This document shows positions 9,132 through 16,445 of a stretch of 36,944 bases of DNA, in pieces. The number at the start of each line of letters is the position of its first letter. The first letter of the stretch is position 1. Source of the stretch: Anaerolineales bacterium UBA2395 (GTDB lineage: Bacteria > Chloroflexota > Anaerolineae > Anaerolineales > Villigracilaceae). A program made the translations under genes and the position numbers. The notes below the pieces were generated by a model. It ran no database searches, had not been told where the DNA came from, and saw only the letters and a program-made list of their open reading frames with translations. The DNA lies in the NCBI GenBank assembly GCA_002343775.1, contig DDSH01000017.1, forward strand, positions 46,329 to 83,272, given 5' to 3'.

Positions 9132-9186
9132 TGGTTACTCTCCTTGTGATGATCAAAACATAGGATATGTCAAATTTTCTGATTTC

Positions 9187-9215
9187 ATTGTATAACTCTG
9201 GGTTATAGATGTAAA
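9187..9215 (-). promoter_or_regulatory. katG promoter
   Basis: On the minus strand TTTACA (9215-9210) and TACAAT (9192-9187) are separated by exactly 17 bases. Transcription should begin near 9180, leaving about 50 bases of leader with an AAGGAGA ribosome site. The OxyR operator ends one base upstream of the -35 box, which is the position for direct contact with RNA polymerase. A perfect inverted repeat, TATAAC-N5-GTTATA (9191-9207), lies in the spacer. Confidence 0.7.
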
Positions 9216-9217
9216 AT
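9188..9217 (+). promoter_or_regulatory. Candidate oxyR promoter overlapping that of katG
   Basis: TTGTAT (9188-9193) and TAAAAT (9212-9217) are 18 bases apart on the plus strand. The predicted start, near 9224, falls inside the OxyR operator, which would give the negative autoregulation known for OxyR. The boxes fit less well than those of katG. Confidence 0.45.
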
Positions 9218-9252
9218 ATAGAAATCCTATAAACGCAATAGAAAGAGCCTAT
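9216..9252. promoter_or_regulatory. OxyR operator, four half-sites at canonical spacing
   Basis: ATAT (9216), CTAT (9227), ATAG (9238) and CTAT (9249) start exactly 11 bases apart. This matches the known OxyR pattern ATAG-N7-CTAT-N7-ATAG-N7-CTAT at 15 of 16 positions. It lies between the divergent katG and oxyR genes, touching the katG -35 box and ending 11 bases before the oxyR ATG. A further ATAG at 9205 continues the 11-base register. Confidence 0.85.
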
Positions 9253-9263
9253 AGCAAAAATCA

Positions 9264-10148
9264 ATGGAAATTCACCAGTTAACCTACTTTGTAGCCGTCG
9301 CCGAAACGGGAAGTTTCAGCCGTGCTGCCGAACGCTGTAACATCGCCCAGCCTTCGCTCAGTCAGCAGATCCAAAAACTGGAGCAGGAGTTGGGCGAACC
9401 GCTCTTCGACCGTCTGCCCCGCAAAGTCGTTCTCACAGACGCCGGGCGCACCCTGCTGCCGCGCGCCGTCAGCATCCTCAGCGACCTACAAGACATCAAA
9501 CACACGCTCAATCAAAATGCAGATGCCGGTCACGGCTTGCTCAATGTTGGCTTCATTCCCACCATTGCGCCTTTTGTCCTGCCGCGCGTCATCCAACGTT
9601 TCAGCCAGGAATTTCCCAACGCCCGCCTCACCGTACAAGAGGACCTCACCGAAACCATCGTCCGCAACCTGTTGGACGGAAAACTGGATGTGGGTATCAC
9701 CAGTATGCCGATCCATCACCGTCTCATCCGTACGCAGGAATTATTGACCGAACCACTGTTGGTCGCATCTGCAAAAGAGAACGATTTCATCACTCGCACA
9801 TCCATCCACGTCAAAGAACTCGATGACTTCCCCTTCATTGCGCTGAGCGAAATGCACTGCCTCGGCGAACAGGTGCAATCGTTCTGCCATCGGCAAAACC
9901 TTGAATTAAAGATCGTCTGCGATACTTCGCAACTTACCACGGTTAAAAATTGTGTTGAAATCGGTTTGGGTGTTTCGCTTGTCCCCCGCGCGTTGGCGCT
10001 CAGCGATAAGAGCCAGCAAGTTAATTATCGTCCGCTCAACGGAGCCGTGCCGCAGCGTAAAATTGCCGCCGCCACCCACGCCGAGCGGACCCTATCCTTC
10101 CTCGCCAAAAAATTTATCGAGATCGTAAAAGCAGAATATCCCGCCTGA
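9264..10148 (+). CDS. oxyR: Peroxide-sensing LysR-family regulator OxyR
   Basis: Residues 1-60 are a LysR-type helix-turn-helix (FVAVAETGSFSRAAE, then AQPSLSQQIQKLE). The rest is a periplasmic-binding-protein-like sensor domain. The decisive feature is the cysteine pair Cys199 and Cys208 in EMHCLGEQVQSFC. Spacing and numbering equal those of the peroxide-sensing disulfide of Escherichia coli OxyR. Length (294) is close to the E. coli protein. The gene is divergent from katG and shares a control region with an operator of canonical spacing, so I infer activation of katG under peroxide and repression of itself. Its stop lies one base from the end of the convergent fmt gene, with no terminator visible between them. 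Confidence 0.92.
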   Translation: MEIHQLTYFVAVAETGSFSRAAERCNIAQPSLSQQIQKLEQELGEPLFDRLPRKVVLTDAGRTLLPRAVSILSDLQDIKHTLNQNADAGHGLLNVGFIPTIAPFVLPRVIQRFSQEFPNARLTVQEDLTETIVRNLLDGKLDVGITSMPIHHRLIRTQELLTEPLLVASAKENDFITRTSIHVKELDDFPFIALSEMHCLGEQVQSFCHRQNLELKIVCDTSQLTTVKNCVEIGLGVSLVPRALALSDKSQQVNYRPLNGAVPQRKIAAATHAERTLSFLAKKFIEIVKAEYPA

Positions 10149-10149
10149 G

Positions 10150-11061
10150 TTAATCAAGCCAGTTACGCGCGCCCGCCAAAAAGGATTTTCCATTCATCGG
10201 CTTTTTCCCCGGCGGCTGCACTTCGTCGAGGATTAAGACCCCGCCTCCCGCCCCGACTGCGGGTTGATTCTGCTCTATGAGCCTTTTGCCCGCCTCAGCC
10301 TTGCCCTGCCCCACATGCGTCTTGTGAACCTTGAGCGGTGCGCCATTCCATTCGAACCACGCGCCGGGCCACGGGTTCATCGCACGGACGCGGCGTTCCA
10401 AATCCACGGCGGTTTGGGTGAAATCGAGCAAGCCATCTTCCTTTTTGAGCATAGGCGCGTAGGTTGCACCCTCTTCGGGTTGAGGCTGCGGCGTGAGTTT
10501 GCCGTCCATGTAGGCGGGCAGGGTTTCAATAAGAAGGTCCGCTCCGAGAGTGGATAACGCCTCGAAGAGTGAACCCGCTGTATCGTCTGGTTTGATACGG
10601 ATTTTTTTCATCGCCAGCATGGAACCGGTATCGAGTCCCACGTCCATTTTCATGATGGTCACACCGGTCTCTTCATCCCCTGCGAGGACGGCGGCATTGA
10701 TGGGCGCCGCTCCGCGCCAACGCGGAAGCAGGGATGCGTGGACATTGATGCAGCCGTACTTTGGCATCTCCAACACCTCTTTTTTGAGGATCTGCCCAAA
10801 GGCAGCCACGACAATGAGGTCAGGGTTCCATGCTTGTAGTTGCTGCATGGCTTCGGGCTCACGCAATTTCTGCGGCTGCATGACGGGGATGTTCAATTCC
10901 TGCGCCAGCAGTTTAACCGGCGGCGCTTTGAGTTCACGTCCGCGCCCCGAGCCACGATCTGGCTGGGTGACGACACCCACAACCTGATAATTTTTTGCAA
11001 GAGATCGCAGGGTAGACAGTGCAAAATCTGGCGACCCCATGAAGACAACTCGAATGGTCAT
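10150..11061 (-). CDS. fmt: Methionyl-tRNA formyltransferase
   Basis: This enzyme formylates initiator Met-tRNA with 10-formyltetrahydrofolate. The N-terminus VVFMGSPDFA and the catalytic block INVHASLLPRWRGAAPI carry the essential Asn106 and His108. Asp144 is in MDVGLDTG. The C-terminal OB-like domain (from about residue 205) contains RRVRAMNPWPGAWF. The ATG at 11061 gives 303 residues, normal for Fmt. An upstream TTG would add only two residues. TAAAAT lies six bases upstream of the ATG, so a leaderless message is possible, and a GAGG further upstream is the alternative ribosome site. It stands alone rather than next to def. Confidence 0.95.
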   Translation of the reverse strand: MTIRVVFMGSPDFALSTLRSLAKNYQVVGVVTQPDRGSGRGRELKAPPVKLLAQELNIPVMQPQKLREPEAMQQLQAWNPDLIVVAAFGQILKKEVLEMPKYGCINVHASLLPRWRGAAPINAAVLAGDEETGVTIMKMDVGLDTGSMLAMKKIRIKPDDTAGSLFEALSTLGADLLIETLPAYMDGKLTPQPQPEEGATYAPMLKKEDGLLDFTQTAVDLERRVRAMNPWPGAWFEWNGAPLKVHKTHVGQGKAEAGKRLIEQNQPAVGAGGGVLILDEVQPPGKKPMNGKSFLAGARNWLD

Positions 11062-11133
11062 GTGCAAATTTTACCTCGTTCTAAATGATCGTTGTGGTTG
11101 TGATAAACAGTACCATTGGGTGAAGGTCGTTGG

Positions 11134-11162
11134 TTGCACATTGAGTGGATTGGTTGTAAAAT
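11134..11162 (+). promoter_or_regulatory. Promoter of the first DUF4870 gene
   Basis: TTGCAC (11134-11139) and TAAAAT (11157-11162) are 17 bases apart, about 40 bases before the ATG, which has its own GGAGG site. Confidence 0.6.
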
Positions 11163-11202
11163 ACTGCAAATCCAAAACCAACTTATTCGGAGGAATAAAC
11201 CC

Positions 11203-11511
11203 ATGTCTCAAGCACCCATGTCTGACGTCTCTCAGGACGATAAACTGTGGTCGATGTTAGGTTACATCATCCCGCTCATTGCCATTGTTGTTCTTTTCAT
11301 GGAAGACAAGAAAAATCGTCCTTATGTTAAGTTCAATGCCGTGCAGTCCATCGTCGCGACCGTCGCGTTGACCATCATTTCCACCGTCACGCTCGGTTGT
11401 GGTGGTATCCTCTTCCTCGTCATGTTCTGGTGGGCGTATCAGGCGTATCAGGGACAGGACGTCCGCATCCCGGTCATCAGCGACTTCATCCGCAACCAGG
11501 GCTGGGCGTAA
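11203..11511 (+). CDS. Small DUF4870-family (Tic20-like) membrane protein
   Basis: The 102-residue protein has a short polar N-terminus and three hydrophobic segments (about 17-33, 46-64, 66-80). The family pattern is visible: LWSMLGYIIPLI, then EDKKNRPYVKFNAVQSI, then WWAYQAYQGQDVRIPVI. This resembles DUF4870/Tic20-like proteins, integral membrane proteins without a well-established function in bacteria. The ATG at 11203 has GGAGG at good spacing and a promoter at 11134-11162. A strong terminator follows. The next gene downstream encodes a second, longer member of the same family. Confidence 0.8.
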   Translation: MSQAPMSDVSQDDKLWSMLGYIIPLIAIVVLFMEDKKNRPYVKFNAVQSIVATVALTIISTVTLGCGGILFLVMFWWAYQAYQGQDVRIPVISDFIRNQGWA

Positions 11512-11535
11512 TCCCATTTTTGGAAGCATGAGTTT

Positions 11536-11567
11536 AGACCCGCGCAAAAGCGCGGGTCTTTTCTTTT
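11536..11567 (+). terminator. Factor-independent terminator after the first DUF4870 gene
   Basis: AGACCCGCGC and GCGCGGGTCT form a perfect 10-bp stem with an AAAA loop, followed by TTTTCTTTTC. Confidence 0.93.
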
Positions 11568-11643
11568 CTATACCTTGCAACTCTTGCACGAAGTATCGCG
11601 TATTAAGCGTGATAGACTCGCTGATATTGAAAAGGAGAATGCC

Positions 11644-12078
11644 ATGAACGAACAATTTCCGCAATCTACCCCTGCCCCACTCACCCCGCAGGAGGAACGT
11701 CAATGGGCAATGCTGGCACACCTGGGCGTGTTGGCAAATTTATTTTCCGGCGTCCTGGGACCTGTTGTGCCATTGGTGATCTATTTCATGTACAAAGACC
11801 GTTCACGCTATGTGGCGTATCAGTCATTGCAAGGGTTGATCTTCCAACTTATTTGGTGGGTCGGGGGCGGGGTACTAACAGGCATTGTGTGGGCGATCAC
11901 TGGCACACTGAGCGCGGTGCTCATCGGTCTGCTGTGTATTCCGGTGGCTTGTGTCGTCAGCGCCATGCCGCTTGTTGCCCTGGTATATGGGGTTTACGCA
12001 GGCATCCAGTGCAATCAGGGACAGGATTTCAAATACTGGCTGATCGGTGACTGGTTCCGCGGTACGCTGAACGGTTAA
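11644..12078 (+). CDS. Second DUF4870-family membrane protein
   Basis: The 144-residue protein shares with its upstream neighbour the pattern RQWAMLAHLG, YKDRSRYVAYQSLQ and a final YAGIQCNQGQDFKYWLIGDW. It has hydrophobic segments at about 27-50, 62-88 and 92-121. In this paralogue the tail word GQDFKYWLIGDWF replaces GQDVRIPVISDFI. AAGGAGA precedes the ATG at 11644. A further ORF start 69 bases upstream lacks a site and is not used. The two genes have separate terminators and so are likely separate units. They probably arose by duplication and divergence. Function is unknown. Confidence 0.78.
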   Translation: MNEQFPQSTPAPLTPQEERQWAMLAHLGVLANLFSGVLGPVVPLVIYFMYKDRSRYVAYQSLQGLIFQLIWWVGGGVLTGIVWAITGTLSAVLIGLLCIPVACVVSAMPLVALVYGVYAGIQCNQGQDFKYWLIGDWFRGTLNG

Positions 12079-12088
12079 TTAAAAGCAA

Positions 12089-12119
12089 CAGCCCCTTCAC
12101 TTGAAGGGGCTGATTTTTT
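12089..12119 (+). terminator. Factor-independent terminator after the second DUF4870 gene
   Basis: CAGCCCCTTC and GAAGGGGCTG form a 10-bp stem with loop ACTT and a following run of six T. On the minus strand the T-run is interrupted, so service to the convergent LCP gene is weaker. Confidence 0.92.
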
Positions 12120-12127
12120 ATCCGTTT

Positions 12128-13585
12128 TTATGGGATGCTTCCCGCAAGATCCGATCCAAGACGAATCTCGATATCCACGGTCTGGTTCGGGTCGGGGATG
12201 AAGCGGATCTGCCGGGCTGTGATCCCGAATGTGCTTTGCAGCCATTTGACGGTATACAGTTTGGGTCCATACACAATGATGAGAGTCTGGCTGTAGGATT
12301 CGGGCGAGGCAGCCACTTCGGTCACATTCATGCCATAAGATTGGAAGACCGCTCCTGCACGTTGGTCGAGGCCGGGTGTGAACGTGCCATCCATGACCCG
12401 AACACGCGCCTCTTCCTGCTGCATCAATGCGGCGGCATCTCCCTGAGCCAGCGGGCTGGCGGGACCCGTGGTGGTAAAGATCTCATCGCGCAGGATGCGC
12501 ACCTTGTCCATGATGGGTTTCAGGATGCTGGCATCTTGCCCATTGAGGGTTGTGTTGTCGAAGACCGCCATTCCCTGCTGCGGATCGATCACACCGGTCT
12601 TGACGCTGCTTGGGGAAATATCCCTGCCGAGGACTGCCAGCTGAAGCGCGTCGTCGAAGGTCAAGTTGGTTTTGATGCCGCTTCCAAGCCGTTTGTAAAG
12701 TGTGGATGCGCGCGCAATGAATGTGGGGAAGTTTTCCGGGGCGAAGATGATCTTCTGCAAAGCAAGGACGATCTCCTGCTGGCGGCGGGCGCGGTCGGCA
12801 TCGCCTCCGGAGGTTTTGCGATTACGCGCATACGCCAGAACCTTCCAGCCTTCGCACAAATCACGGTAACCACCCGTGGTCAGCCGGACCTTGTCCGTTC
12901 CTGAACCGATGGGGTCAAGGATCATATTTTCATTCGGGTAGACTTGAAGACATCCACCGATCTTAATGAGTTCATCTACCATGATGGTGAAGACGTTGAA
13001 ATCGACCTGGATGTAATAATCAACGGGGACGCCAAGGAACTGGGAAACCGTCTTCATCGCCAGCCCCGGTCCGCCGCCGGGCAATTGCGAACCTTCTCCG
13101 CTGGGATATGCAGTATTGATGCGGCTGTACCCAAAGCCGGGAATATTGACCCACATATCGCGCGGAATGGACAACATGCCAGCTGTCTTACTGACGGGGT
13201 CGATGGTAAACAGGATCATCGAGTCGGAACGCGGCGGACCGGTATTCTCCTCCAGGTCACGGGCATCCATGCCGATGAACAGGATGTTGATACGGCTGGC
13301 GCCGTCCCAAGCGGGCGGCATGTTCGCTTCGGGAATGATCTGCGGTGTGGGCGGCAATGCCTCGGCTATCGGCGTGCCTTCTTCATTGACAGTAAAACCG
13401 CCCTCTTCTGCTGTGAGACCGCAACTGGCAGGCGGGATACCCGGCAGGTCGGTGAACGTCCAGCATTGGACAAAGTTGCCAATGACGATGTATACGGTCA
13501 CTGCCAACGCAAGCGCCACACCCCAAAAGACCATCGCTTTGACGGACGGCTTGCCGATTTTCATGTTCTTTAGAAATTCAGTCAT
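12128..13585 (-). CDS. LytR-CpsA-Psr (LCP) family cell-envelope phosphotransferase
   Basis: LCP enzymes attach polyprenyl-phosphate-linked polymers to peptidoglycan or other acceptors outside the cell. A single membrane anchor (about 16-38) is followed by an extracellular LCP domain (about 97-260). It carries the family's acidic and arginine residues in GMDARD (106-110), RSD (119-121) and SIPRD (139-143). A second C-terminal domain (about 385-475) resembles LytR_C, as in longer members. From the ATG at 13585 it has 485 residues. A TTG six codons upstream overlaps the previous gene's stop and is less likely. It follows the HEAT-repeat gene closely and may share its transcript. The nearby VanW-family gene supports a shared envelope role. 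Confidence 0.9.
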   Translation of the reverse strand: MTEFLKNMKIGKPSVKAMVFWGVALALAVTVYIVIGNFVQCWTFTDLPGIPPASCGLTAEEGGFTVNEEGTPIAEALPPTPQIIPEANMPPAWDGASRINILFIGMDARDLEENTGPPRSDSMILFTIDPVSKTAGMLSIPRDMWVNIPGFGYSRINTAYPSGEGSQLPGGGPGLAMKTVSQFLGVPVDYYIQVDFNVFTIMVDELIKIGGCLQVYPNENMILDPIGSGTDKVRLTTGGYRDLCEGWKVLAYARNRKTSGGDADRARRQQEIVLALQKIIFAPENFPTFIARASTLYKRLGSGIKTNLTFDDALQLAVLGRDISPSSVKTGVIDPQQGMAVFDNTTLNGQDASILKPIMDKVRILRDEIFTTTGPASPLAQGDAAALMQQEEARVRVMDGTFTPGLDQRAGAVFQSYGMNVTEVAASPESYSQTLIIVYGPKLYTVKWLQSTFGITARQIRFIPDPNQTVDIEIRLGSDLAGSIP

Positions 13586-13599
13586 TTTTTGCAAAAACC

Positions 13600-14169
13600 T
13601 CAAGGCTTAATATATACCATATCCAGCCCAAGTCGTTCCAAGCCCTGCTGCGCCCAATATTGGATGACAGCGGACTCGTTTTCATCGTTCAGGCATTTCA
13701 TCATGATGGGGATGGCGCGGTGATCGCGGATCTCGCCCAGGGCGCGCAAAGCGGGGATGCGGATTCCGTTCCGCGCATCTTTCATGACCTCGAGCAGACC
13801 CGGCACTGCCGGGGAACCGATCTTCACCAGAGCCGTTCCTGCCAGCCCGGCGGTGAGCGAATCTTCGTCGCCCAGGGTTTTGATCAGGGCTTCGATGGCT
13901 TCTTCACCGGGGTGAGCACACAAGGCTAACGCGGCAGCGGCTCTCACTTCCGGCGAGGGGTCGCTCAAATGGGGGATCAAGCTCTCCGTCTGGGTATGAG
14001 GCGATGCGGCAAGGGCGCGAATCGCCCACCAGCGAGTATCCGCGTCAGGCGCATGCGCCAAATCCAAAAGGGGCGCGAGCGCCACCTCTCCCATCTCCAC
14101 GAGTGCGGAAATGGAGGCTTCTGCGCGTTCATCGTCCCCGCTGGTGAGTGCAGCGAGCAGGGACTCCAT
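13600..14169 (-). CDS. HEAT-repeat protein
   Basis: The 189 residues form about five helical pairs with the HEAT/PBS-lyase-like rhythm: LLDLAHAPDADTRWWAIRAL, SDPSPEVRAAAALAL, GDEDSLTAGLAGTALVKIG, KDARNGIRIPALRALGEI, NDENESAVIQYWAQQGL. Such repeats bind other proteins; no catalytic motif is seen. The ATG at 14169 lies one base after the Trm112-like stop codon, so the two are probably translationally coupled. A longer frame beginning at 14229 would overlap that gene deeply and is rejected. The LCP gene starts 14 bases beyond its end. The partner is unknown. Confidence 0.82.
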   Translation of the reverse strand: MESLLAALTSGDDERAEASISALVEMGEVALAPLLDLAHAPDADTRWWAIRALAASPHTQTESLIPHLSDPSPEVRAAAALALCAHPGEEAIEALIKTLGDEDSLTAGLAGTALVKIGSPAVPGLLEVMKDARNGIRIPALRALGEIRDHRAIPIMMKCLNDENESAVIQYWAQQGLERLGLDMVYIKP

Positions 14170-14170
14170 T

Positions 14171-14389
14171 TTACTTTTCGGGCGGTGGGATGGGCAGGGC
14201 GTCTTGCGCGGTGTTGACCCACTTGTCACCCTCGTCGATCAGCATGACGGGAATATCGTCCACAATGGGGTATTTGCGTCCGCAGTCCTGGCAGATGAGC
14301 CAGGCGTCTTTGTGCAGGGTAAGCAAACCTTCTTTTTCGCGTACGCAGCTGGGACAGCGCAGGATTTCAAGCAATTCTTTACTGACCAT
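14171..14389 (-). CDS. Trm112-like zinc-ribbon protein
   Basis: The 72-residue protein has four zinc-ligand cysteines, Cys12/Cys15 (RCPSC) and Cys33/Cys36 (CQDC), then GRKYPIVDDIPVMLIDE. That is the Trm112/YcaR family signature. In other organisms Trm112 is a small activating partner of methyltransferases. In bacteria members often sit near envelope genes and their role is less clear. The ATG has AAGGAG at ideal spacing. A longer frame begins at 14578 inside the VanW gene but lacks a site. It is the first gene of a likely three-gene unit with the HEAT-repeat and LCP genes. Confidence 0.85.
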   Translation of the reverse strand: MVSKELLEILRCPSCVREKEGLLTLHKDAWLICQDCGRKYPIVDDIPVMLIDEGDKWVNTAQDALPIPPPEK

Positions 14390-14412
14390 GATATCTCCTT
14401 GTTCGGGAAAGG

Positions 14413-14426
14413 ATTGTACCATGCGT
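14413..14426 (-). promoter_or_regulatory. Extended -10 promoter for the Trm112-like gene
   Basis: TGGTACAAT is an extended -10 box, 23 bases before the ATG. The surrounding CGCATGGTACAATCCT differs at one base from the corresponding stretch before the GT2 gene (3437-3450). Confidence 0.5.
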
Positions 14427-14436
14427 GAATGACCGT

Positions 14437-16314
14437 TTAGGAACTCCCCAAACAGATTTTGTTCTTGCGTGCCAGCTGTTTGGGGCTGTCTGAACCGGGA
14501 CCGTATTGGCAGATCGCCGCCCACGGTTCGTAATGGGTGTGGAATTGGTCGGTAAGATAGACCAAACCGCCCTTCCAAACTGTACGGGTGACGGTGACAT
14601 CCGCGCCTTCGGCAGCATAATCGACCTGCTTGATCTGGTTCGTGCCGAGATCGGGGTTCTCTTCAAAGATCGGCTCGGGTGCGGGGACCTTGTTCAGCAG
14701 CCCGGTCGTTTCCCAGGTGACGCTGCGCCCGTCGTCGGTGGAGTAGATCTTCCACGTCAGTGTGCGTGCCGATACGTTGACATAGGTTTCCATCAGGAGC
14801 CAGTATGGTGTATCGTTCTTGAATTTGAAATCCACCAGTGGGAAGTAGACGGTGGCGTCCAACCCGGCGTATTGGGTGTCGATGGAACCACTGGCATCCA
14901 TCTCATAATAAGAGACGCGGTAGGCGTGTGAATAACGCTCCACGACCGGGAAGCCCGCCATGAAGACCGTACGGAACAACGTGGTGCTGACCTGACACAC
15001 GCCGCCGCCCACACCTTTGATGGTGCGTCCGCCGTAGATGATGAGCGCTTCGGCATAGCCGTTCTCAAGGCTGACATCCCCAAGCACGCTGCCCATCGAG
15101 AACGTCTCGCCGGGGGCGACCAGCAAACCATGATATTCACCCGCCGCCGTGACGATGTTCTGGATACGCGCTTCGCTCGAACCGTAGAAGTAGGTCGTCT
15201 GCTGCGCAACCAGCTGCACAATGCCCAACTCCGAGCCGATGGCGGTATCCTGCACGGCGGGTGCCTGCTCCGCGACGACCAGATTGACGTTATGTTCGCC
15301 GCGCAACAGCGCTTCGTTGATGGCGGTGATGCTGGCTTCCACATCCATCACGCGCCCAATAGCAGATGCGGCAATGGGTTCGATCACGCCGGCCCCGTCG
15401 TTGAAGACGAAGCGCGCGTTCTGCGGGTTGCGATCCACCAACACCTTGAGATCTTCCAACGTCGGGCGCAAAGCTGCCGGGTCCAAACCGACGCGCATGT
15501 CCGTCACGCCATTGGTTTCCACGACTTCCACCGACAGCATATTGGCGAGGACGACAATATCGAACGTCCACGGACCGGGGTCGCCTTCGCGATAACTTGG
15601 GATACTGATGGTCAGCGGCTGGCTGAGAATGCGACGCGCGGCTTCAGCTTGCGAAGAGACATCCAGCAGCCTCGGCGCGGTTTCCTGAATCACGAGCGGC
15701 ACTTCCCCGTCGCGGAAGGATTGCAACTGGCTGGTAAGGTAGATCAGTGTCGCGTCGAGGCTGAGCGAGCGCCCCATGCGCCCGGGCTCGGAGACCACGT
15801 TCGTTCCATCCACGCGCAGGCTCGCCTCCACCACCGACTGGTCCACCTGAGAAGCGATGTTCTGTAAATAGTTGTATGCCACGCGCTGGTCGAAGAGAAT
15901 CACGGGTGGCACATCTGCCCCCAACCCGCGCGCTCCCACCTGCCCCGACAACGCGCCGAACAACCCGCCGCTGCGTCCGTGCTGGTAGGCTGCCATCGCG
16001 CTGGCAGAGGCATCGAAGACCATGCCCAGCTCAGCAGGTGAAGCCACCCACACCTGTTCCCCATCGCGGAACAACACCTTGCCCGTGATCGGGTAGGAAA
16101 GCGTCTGGCTCAACTTCAACGCCGCCTCGTTCGGTGAAAGTCCCGAAAGGTCCACACCCGCCACCGACACACCGGGGAAGATGCGCCCGGCATACGCCAG
16201 TTGATAACCGAGCACCCACACGACCAGAATGCTCACAAACAACACAAATCCACCGGCAAGCACGGCTAGGATCTGTTTGGGAAGTTCGCGTTGGGAAATG
16301 GTCAAGGCAGTCAT
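14437..16314 (-). CDS. VanW-family membrane-anchored protein with peptidoglycan-binding-like repeats
   Basis: One N-terminal membrane segment (about 14-40) leads to a large extracellular part. Residues about 50-190 and 210-350 look like two copies of the YkuD-associated peptidoglycan-binding-like domain (VSVAGVDLSGLSPNEA opens the first). The VanW domain (about 375-510) has GLLVAPGETFSMGSVLG and the hallmark VGGGVCQVSTTLFR around Cys440. The C-terminal VTVTRTVWKGG segment resembles a G5-like strand pattern. VanW is an accessory gene of some vancomycin-resistance clusters, but chromosomal members are common and their function is not settled. Length (625) is typical of the multidomain type. The ATG lies eight bases after a perfect TATAAT with no ribosome site, so a leaderless message is likely. 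Confidence 0.88.
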   Translation of the reverse strand: MTALTISQRELPKQILAVLAGGFVLFVSILVVWVLGYQLAYAGRIFPGVSVAGVDLSGLSPNEAALKLSQTLSYPITGKVLFRDGEQVWVASPAELGMVFDASASAMAAYQHGRSGGLFGALSGQVGARGLGADVPPVILFDQRVAYNYLQNIASQVDQSVVEASLRVDGTNVVSEPGRMGRSLSLDATLIYLTSQLQSFRDGEVPLVIQETAPRLLDVSSQAEAARRILSQPLTISIPSYREGDPGPWTFDIVVLANMLSVEVVETNGVTDMRVGLDPAALRPTLEDLKVLVDRNPQNARFVFNDGAGVIEPIAASAIGRVMDVEASITAINEALLRGEHNVNLVVAEQAPAVQDTAIGSELGIVQLVAQQTTYFYGSSEARIQNIVTAAGEYHGLLVAPGETFSMGSVLGDVSLENGYAEALIIYGGRTIKGVGGGVCQVSTTLFRTVFMAGFPVVERYSHAYRVSYYEMDASGSIDTQYAGLDATVYFPLVDFKFKNDTPYWLLMETYVNVSARTLTWKIYSTDDGRSVTWETTGLLNKVPAPEPIFEENPDLGTNQIKQVDYAAEGADVTVTRTVWKGGLVYLTDQFHTHYEPWAAICQYGPGSDSPKQLARKNKICLGSS

Positions 16315-16322
16315 AAGGGAGG

Positions 16323-16328
16323 ATTATA
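16323..16328 (-). promoter_or_regulatory. -10 box of a probable leaderless VanW message
   Basis: A perfect TATAAT on the minus strand is followed by CCTCCCTT and then the ATG at 16314. The start of transcription should fall within a base or two of the start codon. The match in layout to the GT2 gene (TAAAAT-CCTCCCG-ATG) is notable. No good -35 box at 16-18 bases is visible. Confidence 0.5.
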
Positions 16329-16406
16329 ACGAAAAACCATGCTTCAACTTTAAGCACAATTAAGTTTAAGATTAGCAAATTACGGGGATGGCAGGGACGC
16401 ATACGG

Positions 16407-16412
16407 TACAAT
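16407..16412 (+). promoter_or_regulatory. -10 box for the SH3-like lipoprotein gene
   Basis: GGTACAATCT, preceded by CGCATAC, resembles the boxes before the GT2 and Trm112-like genes. It lies 34 bases before the proposed ATG. No convincing -35 box is seen. Confidence 0.4.
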
Positions 16413-16445
16413 CTGAAAAACAAAATCAAAAAATGGATGGAATTA

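Noticed and set aside
7818..9149. Plus-strand open frame of 443 codons antisense to katG
   Set aside because: katG is a full-length, motif-perfect gene in this stretch. The antisense frame has biased His/Arg/Phe composition typical of complementary shadows.
14437..16314. VanW-family gene as evidence of vancomycin resistance
   Set aside because: No vanA/H/X or sensor genes are nearby, and chromosomal VanW-domain proteins are common without such a role.
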